Source: Paludibaculum fermentans_A (lineage in GTDB: Bacteria > Acidobacteriota > Terriglobia > Bryobacterales > Bryobacteraceae). From it: a stretch of 64,000 bases of DNA. Numbering within the stretch: the first letter of the stretch is position 1; every line of letters begins with the position of its first letter. The DNA is taken from contig NZ_JBPJAQ010000001.1 in assembly GCF_051172195.1 (NCBI RefSeq), positions 1 through 64,000 on the forward strand, read 5' to 3'. The notes under the pieces are model-generated. The model saw only the letters and a list, made by a program, of their open reading frames with translations, was not told where the DNA came from and searched no databases. The position numbers and the translations under genes were made by a program. Shown here piece by piece: positions 21,096-29,914 of the stretch.

Positions 21096-21925
21096 GCGGT
21101 CACGGCAAAGATCAGCCGATCATCATCATCCACAAGCATGCCGAGCATGACGAAGAGCATGGCGGCGCCTGGAAGGTGGCTTACGCCGATTTCGTAACCG
21201 CCATGATGGCGCTGTTCATTGTATTGTGGCTGCTGAGTTCCAGCGAGAGCGTGAAGAAGGCGGTGGGCGGCTATTTCCTGGACCCCACGGGGAAGGGCAA
21301 GCAGGTTGGCTCCAGCAATGTGGGCGCGGGCGAAGTAGCGCGGTTGAACCGCGACGACATGCACCAGTTGAAGAACAAACTGGAGCAGGCGATGAAGCAG
21401 ACTCCGGCTTTCGAGAAAATGGAGAAACAGGTGCGCATTACCCAGGGAGCCGAGGGATTACGCATCGACCTGCTGGAGACGCAACGAGGCGTGTTCTTTC
21501 TGACCGGTTCCCCAAGTCCTACAAAAGAGGGGATGGAACTGATCCAGATGCTGGCGGAGGAGCTCAAGAAACTGCCGCACAAGGTGGCCATTGAAGGGCA
21601 CAGCGACTCGGCTCCCTTCGGGGAGGGCGAGTATTCCAATTGGGAGTTGTCGTCTGACCGGGCGAATGCCGCGCGAAGGATTCTGGCCTCGAACGGGATT
21701 CCCGAGGAGCGTTTCAGCCAGGTACGCGGATTTGCCGACCGGCGACTGCTGATCAAGGCTGAGCCCACGAATCCGACGAACCGGCGCATCTCCATCATTG
21801 TCCGGAATATTGGCCTGGACGAGATGGAGGAGATGGGCCGTGAAGTCCCGGTGGCCGCCGCGCAGGAGCACGGCGCCAAGAAGGAAGGGGAAGCGCCAAA
21901 GAAGGAAGCGGGCAGTCATCATTGA
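21092..21925 (+). CDS. motB: MotB flagellar motor stator protein
   Basis: This 277-residue protein has a short cytoplasmic N-terminus and one membrane helix containing the ion-binding aspartate D33 in YADFVTAMMALFIVLWLL. A periplasmic plug/linker region and an OmpA-like peptidoglycan-binding domain (about 130-245; IEGHSDSAPF, SNWELSSDRANAARR, NRRISI) follow. A Lys/Glu-rich C-terminal tail ends the protein. It anchors the stator to the cell wall. The histidine-rich start (HKHAEHDEEHGG) is a little unusual. Confidence 0.95.
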   Translation: MSGHGKDQPIIIIHKHAEHDEEHGGAWKVAYADFVTAMMALFIVLWLLSSSESVKKAVGGYFLDPTGKGKQVGSSNVGAGEVARLNRDDMHQLKNKLEQAMKQTPAFEKMEKQVRITQGAEGLRIDLLETQRGVFFLTGSPSPTKEGMELIQMLAEELKKLPHKVAIEGHSDSAPFGEGEYSNWELSSDRANAARRILASNGIPEERFSQVRGFADRRLLIKAEPTNPTNRRISIIVRNIGLDEMEEMGREVPVAAAQEHGAKKEGEAPKKEAGSHH

Positions 21926-21959
21926 GCGCGCGCCCGGCAGGGGCGGCAAGACCTGTAAG

Positions 21960-22835
21960 ATGATCTTGATTCCCATGTCTTTGCGGTCGATGATTCTTGC
22001 TTCCCTGCTCGCCGTTTTCCTGCTGCCGGGCGAAACGGCCCTGGCCGCCCAGGCCGCCTCCCCGGGCTATAGCAGGCTGTATGTCTTTGGAGACAGCTAT
22101 TCGGACTCAGGCGCAGGGTATGTGGACGGGGATGGACCTACGGCGGTGGTGTACCTGGCGCGCCACATGGGATTGCGGCTGCTGCCGGCCCCCAGCCGCG
22201 AGAGTACCGAATCGAGCCTGAACTTCGCAGTGAGCGGAGCGCGCACAGACCGAGGCGCGGGGCGGCGCATCGAGTCGGCACTACTGGGCTACGGCATGCG
22301 CAATCAGGTGGAGGATTTTGCAGCGGGCGTTCGCGCCCACACGATTGAGTTCAACCCGGGGCGGGCACTCTTCTTCATTGCCGGGGGTTTGAACGACTCC
22401 CGACTGGCCACCACCACGACCATTGAGAACTTGAAGGAGGAGATCCGAATCCTCTACTCGGTGGGGGCGCGGCGTTTTGAGATCGCGCTGCTGCCCATGT
22501 CGCTGCCGAACTTCAGCCAGGTGGGGCGCCGGCTGAATCCTGACCTGGCACGAATCCCGCAGGAGATCCGGAGCGAGTTGCCTGGAGTTCAGATCACGCT
22601 GAGCAACTGGGGCCTGTACATGGATTATGTGATGCGGGACGCGGTGGATTACGGGTTGCAGGACACGACCGCGGCATGCGCCGGCCGTGCCATTTTCCAC
22701 GAAGACGCGACGCCCTGCCAGCAACCTTCGACGTACTTCTACTACCACGCGGGACACCCATCGACGGCGGTGCACCAGATTGTCGGCGGCCGGTTGTATG
22801 AGGAACTACTGAGCACGGGCCCGAGGCCGGAATAG
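21960..22835 (+). CDS. Secreted GDSL/SGNH-type hydrolase, probable
   Basis: The protein is 291 residues with a signal peptide (about 1-30, ending LAAQA). Block I is FGDSYSDSG with the nucleophile serine, block III is GGLNDS, and the last block is HAGHPSTAVHQ, holding the catalytic histidine. The family's usual aspartate three residues before that histidine (DxxHP) is replaced by histidine, so activity may rely on a Ser-His pair. The start at 21960 is the first ATG giving a good signal peptide; its ribosome binding site is weak, and 21975 is an alternative. It follows motB by 34 bases and may be an esterase or lipase acting on exported lipids or polysaccharide acyl groups. Confidence 0.75.
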   Translation: MILIPMSLRSMILASLLAVFLLPGETALAAQAASPGYSRLYVFGDSYSDSGAGYVDGDGPTAVVYLARHMGLRLLPAPSRESTESSLNFAVSGARTDRGAGRRIESALLGYGMRNQVEDFAAGVRAHTIEFNPGRALFFIAGGLNDSRLATTTTIENLKEEIRILYSVGARRFEIALLPMSLPNFSQVGRRLNPDLARIPQEIRSELPGVQITLSNWGLYMDYVMRDAVDYGLQDTTAACAGRAIFHEDATPCQQPSTYFYYHAGHPSTAVHQIVGGRLYEELLSTGPRPE

Positions 22836-22993
22836 GCCAGAGGTGTACTCCCATCAGGCTGCGGCGGGCACGGGGGCGTAACTCGATCGGGGCGAAGGAA
22901 TTGGGCAATCATTCCTACCCGTATTACACACGTATATCATGCGCCATACGCGTTAATTCGAAATCCTGAGCACCCCGCGGCTAGACTGAGAGC

Positions 22994-23758
22994 GTGGTGG
23001 ATCTTCACTCCCATATTCTGTTCGGCATGGATGACGGCGCGCGCACCATTGACGACAGCCTGGCCATGGCGAAGATGGCTGCCGCCTGCGGAACTACCGA
23101 CATCGTGGCCTCGCCTCACGCAGACAGCCAGTATGAGTACGATCCGAAACTGGTGGAAGAACGGCTGGAGCAAGTCCAGAAGCTCATTGGCACGAGCCTG
23201 AAGATCCATCGGGGGTGCGACTTCCACCTGAGCTACGAGAACATACGGCTGGCGTTGAACAAGCCGAACCGATATTCGATCAACGGGCGCGGGTATTTGC
23301 TGGTGGAATTCTCGGACGTCCTGATCATGAGTTCCACGGAGCAGATTTTTTCCGAGCTGATGTCGGCCGGGCTGGTGCCCATCGTCACGCATCCGGAGCG
23401 AAATCCTCATCTGGTCAAGGACTTGAAGCGCCTGACCCGCTGGGTGGAGCGTGGGGCATTTTTGCAGGTGACGGCGCAGAGCCTGCTGGGTAAATTCGGT
23501 CCAGCGGCGCATCGCTGCTGTGTGAGCCTGCTGGATGCGGGGCTGGTGCACTTTGTCGCCAGCGATGCGCACGATACGCAGAGGCGGCCGCCCCGCCTGG
23601 ATTTGGCCAGGAACTACCTGAAGCAGCGGTATGGCGCGGAGTACGCCGAGGTGATCCTGGAGATCAACCCGCGCAGTGTACTGGATGGGCGGCCGTTGGA
23701 TCCAGGACCGCTGCCGACGCCGGAAGCGCCAAAGCGCTGGTACCAGGTGTGGCGCTAG
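22994..23758 (+). CDS. cpsB: CpsB/YwqE-type PHP-domain protein-tyrosine phosphatase
   Basis: This 254-residue metal-dependent phosphatase of the PHP family would remove phosphate from BY-kinases in capsule synthesis. Metal-binding motifs are in order: DLHSHIL (3-9), SPHAD, GCDFHL, THPERN and SDAHD. The start is GTG at 22994, with a second in-frame GTG directly after; no strong ribosome binding site is seen. It lies 30 kb from wzc but close to the polysaccharide cluster, so Wzc is its likely target. A nearby-cluster histidinol phosphatase role is less likely. Confidence 0.85.
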   Translation: MVDLHSHILFGMDDGARTIDDSLAMAKMAAACGTTDIVASPHADSQYEYDPKLVEERLEQVQKLIGTSLKIHRGCDFHLSYENIRLALNKPNRYSINGRGYLLVEFSDVLIMSSTEQIFSELMSAGLVPIVTHPERNPHLVKDLKRLTRWVERGAFLQVTAQSLLGKFGPAAHRCCVSLLDAGLVHFVASDAHDTQRRPPRLDLARNYLKQRYGAEYAEVILEINPRSVLDGRPLDPGPLPTPEAPKRWYQVWR

Positions 23759-23772
23759 ACCGTTGCGCGGAA

Positions 23773-23830
23773 GTCTTTCATTCGACGGATGCGCTTTGTC
23801 TGACGTGGTTTCGTATGACATATGAAAGAC
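23773..23830. repeat. Separated 9-bp inverted repeat
   Basis: GTCTTTCAT (23773-23781) and ATGAAAGAC (23822-23830) are perfect inverted copies 40 bases apart, and GTCTTT recurs at 23837-23842. They may be paired operator half-sites upstream of the FecR-like gene, or chance. Confidence 0.35.
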
Positions 23831-23861
23831 ACTAAAGTCTTTAGAATCTGCAATTTATCTC

Positions 23862-23890
23862 TTGCGGAGACATTCCTTGAACCGTAAGAT
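23862..23890 (+). promoter_or_regulatory. Candidate promoter of the FecR-like gene
   Basis: TTGCGG (23862-23867) and TAAGAT (23885-23890) are separated by 17 bases, about 40 bases before the start codon. Both boxes are only partial matches to the sigma-70 consensus. Confidence 0.3.
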
Positions 23891-23930
23891 TGAGACTGCT
23901 GTTTAATTCTTCAGTAAGGAGGACGTGTCG

Positions 23931-24407
23931 ATGCGCAAGTGGGCAGTAATAGTACTGCTATCCGCCGTTGGAGCAATGGCTTGGGCGGCGGGTCCAGTCG
24001 CAACGGCGTCGAGCGGCGAGGACTTCTCGCTCAAGGGCGCGGTGGCTCCAGTCGCTGGTGTGCCTTCCTACCCAGTGATGGCCGGTGACGAGATCCGGTC
24101 CGGAGGCGCAGCAACCGTACTGCGTTTCAAGGATGGGAGCAAGGTGACGCTGGCGCCGCATGCGGCGGCCCGTGTCGAGGATAGTGGATCCCAGGTAGCC
24201 GTTCGCCTGCTGTCGGGCGGCGGAGCCTATTCATTCAGCCAGGGAAGCTCCGTGCAGTTGTTCGCCGGTAACAGATCGGTACCGACGACCGGCTCCACCG
24301 GGTCGTTCTCACTTCCGACAACGGCCAGTCCCGTTGCGGCATCCGCTACCAGGTTTGCAGCGGAGGTTGTATCGACTACGCCACCGGCGATCAGCCGCCG
24401 GCGGTAG
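23931..24407 (+). CDS. Secreted FecR-like domain protein, function unknown
   Basis: The protein is 158 residues with a signal peptide (about 1-20, ending AMAWAA). The mature part resembles the beta-rich FecR domain: GDEIRSGGAATVLRFKDGS followed by VTLAPHAAARVED is typical (GD.V.TG..S...L.DGS). A low-complexity Ser/Thr/Ala C-terminus follows. AAGGAGGA lies 8 bases before the ATG; a GTG two codons earlier is too close to it. It is probably periplasmic or surface-exposed. It precedes a PEP-CTERM gene and may be co-transcribed. No specific function can be given. Confidence 0.75.
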   Translation: MRKWAVIVLLSAVGAMAWAAGPVATASSGEDFSLKGAVAPVAGVPSYPVMAGDEIRSGGAATVLRFKDGSKVTLAPHAAARVEDSGSQVAVRLLSGGGAYSFSQGSSVQLFAGNRSVPTTGSTGSFSLPTTASPVAASATRFAAEVVSTTPPAISRRR

Positions 24408-24610
24408 GGCGATCCCCCTCCCTTGGTTTCCCAGAAATCAAGGGAGGCGCATCAGTTCAGCCTCGGACCCCCAAAAGGCGAGGCAGTTTGAGTCAGAGCA
24501 GCAGACGGAACCTCACAGTGAGTAGAGCTGAGGGGACCAGTGTCGACTGCCGGCCGGTAAAACCACAAGCAATTGAGGCTTGGAGAGATCAGATCGGGAG
24601 GAGTGAATAC
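24408..24610 (+). promoter_or_regulatory. Structured spacer before the PEP-CTERM gene
   Basis: The spacer is 203 bases with two clear hairpins: CCTCCCTTG (24417-24425)/CAAGGGAGG (24439-24447), and GCCTCG (24460-24465)/CGAGGC (24479-24484). Neither is followed by a T-run, so they are not ordinary terminators. A regulatory 5' leader is possible. I could not match it to a riboswitch consensus by eye. Confidence 0.4.
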
Positions 24611-25432
24611 ATGATTCGTTTCGCTTTGGCGTTTCTGCTTGCACCCATGGCCATGATGGCCGCAACGATTTCCGTGAATGTCTACGCCGCGCTGGGGCCG
24701 AGTCCGTATCCCGGCGAATCGCCCTCATACGGCACCGCATATCCGCAGGCCGGCACCTATGCCACAACGGTACAGGACGCGCTGCAGGCAGGTGGCACCG
24801 ACAGCGGAGACATCAACACATCGCCCACGGCATTCAACAAAGTGACATCGGTGAATGCATCGGAGATTCTGACCAGCGCTGGAGCCTTCAACCTGTGGCG
24901 CGGCAACCTGTCGCCGACCGGCAATTTCGCGAACGAGACAGGCACGTTCCTGTTCTTCCCGTTCTCGATCACGGTGACTGGCGGCCAGGTGGCACTCTCC
25001 GATGTGACGTTCACGCAAACCTTCAGCAACCCTACGCTGCAGGCGGCGTATGGAGTGAATTACGTTTATTCGGCAGCGGACATCTACTCATTCGAGGAGA
25101 TGGGTTTTGTGAGTCCCAACACGTACCTGACCGCCGGGCAGAGTGCCACCACCCCGGTGGATGGCATCTTCAATACGGGCGGATTCTTTGCATTCGCGTA
25201 TAACGCAACCGCCAACGGCGGCGCTACGCCCAGCGAGCAACTTGCCAATACGCAGGCAGCCATCGCCGCCTTCGGCAATTACACGATCACGACCTGCGTT
25301 TCGGTGGGCGGCGCCTCCAATTGCGCCGACGTCGCCGTGAATGCGCCTGCGTCGATTCCCGAACCGGGCACGTATGCGCTGATGGGGGCGGGCTTGCTGA
25401 GTCTCTTCGCTCTTCGTCGTAAACGCGGCTAG
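24611..25432 (+). CDS. PEP-CTERM sorting-domain protein
   Basis: This secreted protein of 273 residues has an N-terminal signal peptide (about 1-18). A beta-rich, Gly/Thr/Asn-rich central region has no recognised enzymatic motif. The C-terminal tripartite PEP-CTERM signal is clear: IPEPGT (from about 249), a hydrophobic stretch (LMGAGLLSLFAL), then RRKRG. Such proteins are processed by exosortase and placed on the surface in exopolysaccharide-producing bacteria; no exosortase gene is in this window. GGGAGGAG lies 7 bases before the ATG at 24611. A longer frame to 24488 lacks coding character. Confidence 0.88.
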   Translation: MIRFALAFLLAPMAMMAATISVNVYAALGPSPYPGESPSYGTAYPQAGTYATTVQDALQAGGTDSGDINTSPTAFNKVTSVNASEILTSAGAFNLWRGNLSPTGNFANETGTFLFFPFSITVTGGQVALSDVTFTQTFSNPTLQAAYGVNYVYSAADIYSFEEMGFVSPNTYLTAGQSATTPVDGIFNTGGFFAFAYNATANGGATPSEQLANTQAAIAAFGNYTITTCVSVGGASNCADVAVNAPASIPEPGTYALMGAGLLSLFALRRKRG

Positions 25433-25441
25433 GGGCCAGAT

Positions 25442-25474
25442 GCCGATCGGGAGAGTGAGGCTCTTCCGATCGGC
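25442..25474 (+). terminator. Long perfect hairpin after the PEP-CTERM gene
   Basis: A 14-bp stem starts GCCGATCGG (25442-25450) and closes CCGATCGGC (25466-25474), with a 5-base loop and one G-T pair. It starts 10 bases after the stop codon and has no T-run. It may act as an mRNA-stabilising or terminating structure ahead of the stronger terminator downstream. Confidence 0.5.
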
Positions 25475-25555
25475 TTCCGGTTGGTACTGGCCAGCAGGTT
25501 AAACCGGCAGTGGCGATGTACCGCAGCCGATGTGGATCGATTCTCCCTCAGTGAT

Positions 25556-25590
25556 AAAAGGGTCTGCCTTTCGGGGCAGGCCCTTTTTTG
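25556..25590 (+). terminator. Intrinsic terminator
   Basis: Nine-bp stem GGGTCTGCC (25560-25568)/GGCAGGCCC (25575-25583) with a six-base loop, followed by six T residues (25584-25589). It ends the PEP-CTERM transcript. Confidence 0.9.
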
Positions 25591-25676
25591 TACCCTGAAA
25601 CCAGAGTTGTTCCGCCCTGGCGCAGGAATGCGGCTGGGCCCTATGACGCTAGTTGGACTGGCCGGAAGGAATTTGT

Positions 25677-26426
25677 TTGCCGCTTTGGACACATAAACTG
25701 CTGGTGATCCCGTTCCTGCCCCTGGGTTTCTGCGCCTGGACGGTGCTGCTGGGGCTGTTCCTTCGTAAGCGGTGGCTGGTCTGGCTGGGGGTATCCGTCC
25801 TGACGGTGAGTTCGCTAGGCGTGGCCGCCGACCGGGTATTGGGCTGGTTGGAGGATGCGTATCCACCCATCTCGACCGCAATGTGCCCGAAGGCGGATGC
25901 AATTGTGGTGTTGGGGGGGGTGACGCGGCCGGAAGCGCGGGCGGGCGTACTCGAGTGGAACGAGTCAGTCGACCGCTTTGAGCGCGGGGTGGAATTACTG
26001 CGGGCGGGCAAGGCTCCGGTCATTGTGTTCACAGCGGCCCGGATTGCCGGGAGCCCGGGGGTGACGGAGGGAGCGTTGCTGCGGGAGGAGGCGTTGCGCC
26101 ACGGGGCGACACCAGAGCAGGTGGTGGTCACCAGCGACGAGGTGGAGAATACGGCGGGTGAAGCCCAGGCGATCCATCTGCTGATGGTGCGGCGCGGGTG
26201 GCGGCGGGTGATCCTGGTGACCAGTGCATTTCACATGCGGAGATCGATGCGCTTGATGAGGAGCGCCGGAGTGGACTGCGTGCCCTTCCCGACCGACTAC
26301 CAGGCTCGACGGCTGACCTCGCCAGAGGTGGGCGATTTTCTGCCGCAGGCGGAGTCACTCGCGAAGACGGAACGTGCGCTTCGCGAGTGGGCCGGGATCC
26401 TGTTCTACGCGGTTCGGGGCAAGTAG
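25677..26426 (+). CDS. YdcF/ElyC family (DUF218) membrane protein
   Basis: The protein is 249 residues. Two hydrophobic segments near the N-terminus (about 5-30 and 34-52) are followed by a DUF218 domain: ADAIVVLGG, a central NTAGEA segment, and VILVTSAFHMRRS. Family members such as ElyC act in envelope and lipid-carrier homeostasis, which would fit the polysaccharide context. The start is taken as TTG 25677 because AAGGA lies 6 bases upstream; an in-frame TTG at 25653 is an alternative. Its 3' end overlaps the convergent fcl gene by 22 bases. Confidence 0.82.
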   Translation: MPLWTHKLLVIPFLPLGFCAWTVLLGLFLRKRWLVWLGVSVLTVSSLGVAADRVLGWLEDAYPPISTAMCPKADAIVVLGGVTRPEARAGVLEWNESVDRFERGVELLRAGKAPVIVFTAARIAGSPGVTEGALLREEALRHGATPEQVVVTSDEVENTAGEAQAIHLLMVRRGWRRVILVTSAFHMRRSMRLMRSAGVDCVPFPTDYQARRLTSPEVGDFLPQAESLAKTERALREWAGILFYAVRGK

Positions 26427-27361
26427 TCGTTCAGGGCCAACAGATCCTGATACCAGGCATACGTCTGGCGAAGCCCTTGCGTGAGGCCGATTCCAGGCGT
26501 CCAGCCGAGGGCACGGAGTTTTGAGCAGTCCAACAGTTTGCGCGGCGTGCCGTCCGGGACGGAAGTATCGAAGCGAATGGGCGCCTGGCAGCCCACCACC
26601 TGGCGGACCATTTCGGCCAGTGCACCGATTTCGATCTCTTCGCCGCTGCCGACGTTCATGGGTTCCTCGCCGTCGTAGTTCCGCATGAGAAAGAGGCAGG
26701 CGCTGGCGAGGTCGTCGACGTGCAGGAATTCACGTTTGGGCGAGCCGGTGCCCCAAACAACGACTTCCTGGGCGCCGGCCAGCCTGGCCTCGTGGAACTT
26801 CCGTATGAGGGCAGGCAGGACGTGCGAGGCCTGGAGGTCGAAGTTGTCGCCGGGGCCGTATAGATTCGTGGGCATGAGACTGATGGCGTCGAACCCATGC
26901 TGGCGCCGGTAGGCCTGGCACATCTTCAAGCCAGCGATTTTGGCGATGGCGTACCACTGGTTGGTGGGCTCCAGCGATCCGGTGAGCAGATCCTGTTCCT
27001 GAATGGGTTGAGGGGCGAGCTTGGGATAGATGCAGCTGGAGCCGAGGAAGAGGAGCTTCTTCACGCCGTGGCGGTAGGCCGCATCGATCACGTTCGTCTG
27101 GATCTGCAGGTTTTCGGTCAGGAAATCCGCCGGACGGGTATTGTTGGCCATGATGCCGCCAACACGGGCGGCCGCCAGAAAGACATAGGAGGGCTTGCGT
27201 GAGGCGAAGAACCGTTCGACAGCCTCCTGATTAGTGAGGTCGGTCTCCTGCCTGGTAGCAGTCAGCAGATTAGAATACCCGGCGGCCTGGAGGGCCCTGA
27301 CGAGGGCCGCGCCAACGAGTCCGCGGTGGCCCGCGACGAAGATCGAATCAGTAGAGTTCAT
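26405..27361 (-). CDS. fcl: GDP-L-fucose synthase
   Basis: This NADPH-dependent epimerase/reductase of 318 residues completes GDP-L-fucose synthesis from GDP-4-keto-6-deoxymannose. It has the Rossmann motif AGHRGLVG (10-17), GSSCIYPK (catalytic serine region), the YAIAK catalytic Tyr/Lys pair, and the PTNLYGPGDNFD segment typical of Fcl. ATG at 27361 is 11 bases after gmd, so the two form one transcription unit. Confidence 0.96.
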   Translation of the reverse strand: MNSTDSIFVAGHRGLVGAALVRALQAAGYSNLLTATRQETDLTNQEAVERFFASRKPSYVFLAAARVGGIMANNTRPADFLTENLQIQTNVIDAAYRHGVKKLLFLGSSCIYPKLAPQPIQEQDLLTGSLEPTNQWYAIAKIAGLKMCQAYRRQHGFDAISLMPTNLYGPGDNFDLQASHVLPALIRKFHEARLAGAQEVVVWGTGSPKREFLHVDDLASACLFLMRNYDGEEPMNVGSGEEIEIGALAEMVRQVVGCQAPIRFDTSVPDGTPRKLLDCSKLRALGWTPGIGLTQGLRQTYAWYQDLLALNDYLPRTA

Positions 27362-27372
27362 TTGAGTCCGGC

Positions 27373-28410
27373 CTAACCAAGAACCGTGGCGCCCACATGT
27401 CCGGCCTGCCGCAGGGTTTCTTCGCGGCGCGCCAATTCGAGGTCATTCGAGGTCATCATACGCACCAAGTCGCGAAAGTTCACTTCCGGCTTCCAGCCAA
27501 GGCGGGTACGGGCTTTCGTCGAGTCGCCAAGGAGGTAGTCCACCTCAGCGGGGCGGAAGTAGCGCTGGTCGATTTCGACGACCGATTTCCAATCGAGGTC
27601 GAGTTCATCGGCCGCGGCGTCGAGGAATTCGCGGACGGAATAGGCCTCCCCGGTCGACACGACGAAATCGTCTGGCTGGGACTGCTGGAGCATCATCCAC
27701 ATGGCCTTGACGTAGTCGCCGGCAAAACCCCAGTCGCGGCGCGCCTCCAGATTGCCGAGAAACAGCTTGTCCTGCAACCCGAGTTTGATGCGCGCCAGTG
27801 CGCGGGTGATCTTGCGGGTGACGAAAGTTTCACCACGCCGTGGGGACTCGTGGTTGAAGAGGATTCCGTTGCAGACGAACATGCCGTAGGATTCGCGGTA
27901 GTTCACGCCATACCAGTGGGCCGCCACCTTTGATACGGCATAGGGGCTGCGCGGATGGAAGGCAGTGGTTTCGCTCTGCGGCGGCGCGGCGGCGCCAAAC
28001 ATCTCGGACGAGCCGGCCTGATAGAAACGCACGCGGCGGCCGGTGTTCTCGCTGTAGTCGCGCACGGCCTCGAGCAAGCGGAGCGTGCCCGTGGCCACGA
28101 CGTCGGCGGAGTATTCAGCCTGATCGAAGCTGACGCGGACGTGCGATTGAGCGGCGAGATTGTAGATCTCGTCCGGCATCGAGGCTTCGAGGACGCGGCG
28201 CAAGCCAGTGCCGTCGGTGACGTCCCCGTAGTGCAATTTGAGCCGGGAGCCGCTGTCGTGTGGATCTGAATAGATATGGTCCAGGCGGCCTGTATTGAAG
28301 GTCGACGCCCGGCGGATCAGCCCCGAAACGTGGTACCCGGAGGTTAAGAGGAATTCCGTCAGATAGGATCCGTCCTGGCCAGTGATTCCGGTAATCAAAG
28401 CTCTCTTCAA
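27373..28410 (-). CDS. gmd: GDP-mannose 4,6-dehydratase
   Basis: This SDR-family enzyme of 345 residues converts GDP-mannose to GDP-4-keto-6-deoxy-D-mannose, the substrate of the next gene. It has GITGQDGSYL (8-17), the characteristic RRASTFNTGR-like loop for NADP binding, QAGSSEMFG, YAVSK and NHESPRRGETFVTRK. The start codon is TTG with GGAG about 8 bases upstream. GDP-mannose itself must come from genes outside the window. Confidence 0.96.
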   Translation of the reverse strand: MKRALITGITGQDGSYLTEFLLTSGYHVSGLIRRASTFNTGRLDHIYSDPHDSGSRLKLHYGDVTDGTGLRRVLEASMPDEIYNLAAQSHVRVSFDQAEYSADVVATGTLRLLEAVRDYSENTGRRVRFYQAGSSEMFGAAAPPQSETTAFHPRSPYAVSKVAAHWYGVNYRESYGMFVCNGILFNHESPRRGETFVTRKITRALARIKLGLQDKLFLGNLEARRDWGFAGDYVKAMWMMLQQSQPDDFVVSTGEAYSVREFLDAAADELDLDWKSVVEIDQRYFRPAEVDYLLGDSTKARTRLGWKPEVNFRDLVRMMTSNDLELARREETLRQAGHVGATVLG

Positions 28411-28454
28411 GTCGATCTCCTCGATGAGTTAGTGTGTTCGAACGTCCAGCCTTC

Positions 28455-29876
28455 TCAAGAAGCTGTTCCCGGCCGGGCGCGCAAGCCGGGGCTAGCGGCC
28501 AAACCGCACAGCCAACCCGCCACCAGCGCGTTCGCCGGAATGTACATGTTGAAATCCACAAGACTGTGCAGGAGCAGGGTACTCAGGGCGCCGGACAGGC
28601 CGACGGCCAACTCCCAGTGGGTGGAACCGGGCTGCAGGACGACCACGCGGACGAGACCGATGCCGACCATCAGCAGAAGGGCTGAGCCGAGGGCCACACC
28701 GACGGCACCCAGCTCCGCCATTGCCTGGAGATAGTCGTTGTGGGCGAAGTCGACGGTCTGCATCGGCGCCACCTGCTTGTAGCGGAGAAATGCCGTTTCG
28801 TAGGTGCCGAGGCCGCTGCCGGTGACGGGGTAAGCGGCGATCAGGGTGCGGGTATCGCGCCAGATTTCGCGGCGGGTGTCCTTGGAGATTTCGTCGGTTT
28901 CCGCAAAAGTCGCAAAGCGTTTGATCAACTCGTCCGTAGGGAGGTAGACGGCGGCGAGGGCAGTTCCGACGCTGACGATGATGACTGGGGCGACCCAGCG
29001 CAGGCTCCGTTTGCGGCCGTAGCCGGGCTCTGAACTCGTACCCAGGACGAGCACTCCGGCGAGCAGCAGACCCATTAGCGATGCCATGAAGCCCATGCGG
29101 GACAAAGAGAACACGACGCCCACGAGCAGGCAGGCGGCGATGCCCAGCAGTGCGCAGGCCGCGAGGGCAGGGCCGGCGGGCCGTTCATGGCGAGTCTGTC
29201 CGCGGCGCCACACCGAAAGGGCCCACAGGGCGGCCAAGGGGAGCGCCATCTCCAGCAAGCCGGCGAAGTGGTTGCGGTTCACATAGGTCCCGACGGAAGA
29301 ATCCGCGACCCCGGATTCGCCTCGGGCCAGCGACCATTGGGCGAGGCCCAGGATGCTTTCAAGCCATGCGACAGCGATTACCGGGGCGGTCGCGAACCAC
29401 ATGTGATCGCGCCATTGCCAGCCGAGTTCGCGCGCCAGGACGAAGGCGGCGAGGGCAGGTAGCATGTTCAGCAGCCACTCCCAGGTGGCGCGCGGGGCAA
29501 CGCTCAACGACAACCAACCAGTGATGCCGACCGCCTGCGCCGCTTCGAGACGGGCTGGGCTGACGGCGCCGACGAGCGCAGTAGGCAGAGGCACGAGTTG
29601 GAATACCATCCAGCCGGCCAAGGCAGCAGTCAAGACGAGGATTGCGCGGCCGCCGGGCGCCAGATCCTGGGGGGAGACCACCAGGAGGTAAGCCGTCGAG
29701 AGTACACCCATGGCGGCGGCACACCAGATCCACTGAACCGGCCAGACTCCGCCCTTTAGAAATACGCCGGCGGCGAGAATCGCCAGCATCCCGATGAGCA
29801 GGACTATTCGCAAACTGACTCCCTTACTGTCTTCGCCCGCCAATGCGAAAAGGGCCCTCCGCAGGGGAAAGCCCAT
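28455..29876 (-). CDS. O-antigen ligase / Wzy_C family membrane protein
   Basis: This polytopic membrane protein of 473 residues has about 11 hydrophobic segments. It carries the family signature in its large loop: GSGLGTYETAFLRYKQ followed by HNDYLQAMAELGAVGV. Members either join polysaccharide to lipid A or polymerise repeat units. Since a separate Wzy-like polymerase exists at 40861, a ligase or alternative polymerase role is likely. The start is taken as ATG 29876, just before the first charged segment; an upstream extension to 30005 is Arg-rich and overlaps the preceding gene. Confidence 0.85.
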   Translation of the reverse strand: MGFPLRRALFALAGEDSKGVSLRIVLLIGMLAILAAGVFLKGGVWPVQWIWCAAAMGVLSTAYLLVVSPQDLAPGGRAILVLTAALAGWMVFQLVPLPTALVGAVSPARLEAAQAVGITGWLSLSVAPRATWEWLLNMLPALAAFVLARELGWQWRDHMWFATAPVIAVAWLESILGLAQWSLARGESGVADSSVGTYVNRNHFAGLLEMALPLAALWALSVWRRGQTRHERPAGPALAACALLGIAACLLVGVVFSLSRMGFMASLMGLLLAGVLVLGTSSEPGYGRKRSLRWVAPVIIVSVGTALAAVYLPTDELIKRFATFAETDEISKDTRREIWRDTRTLIAAYPVTGSGLGTYETAFLRYKQVAPMQTVDFAHNDYLQAMAELGAVGVALGSALLLMVGIGLVRVVVLQPGSTHWELAVGLSGALSTLLLHSLVDFNMYIPANALVAGWLCGLAASPGLRARPGTAS

Positions 29877-29914
29877 CGCCACCACACTGAACTTCTTATG
29901 AATTCCGCCGGCAT

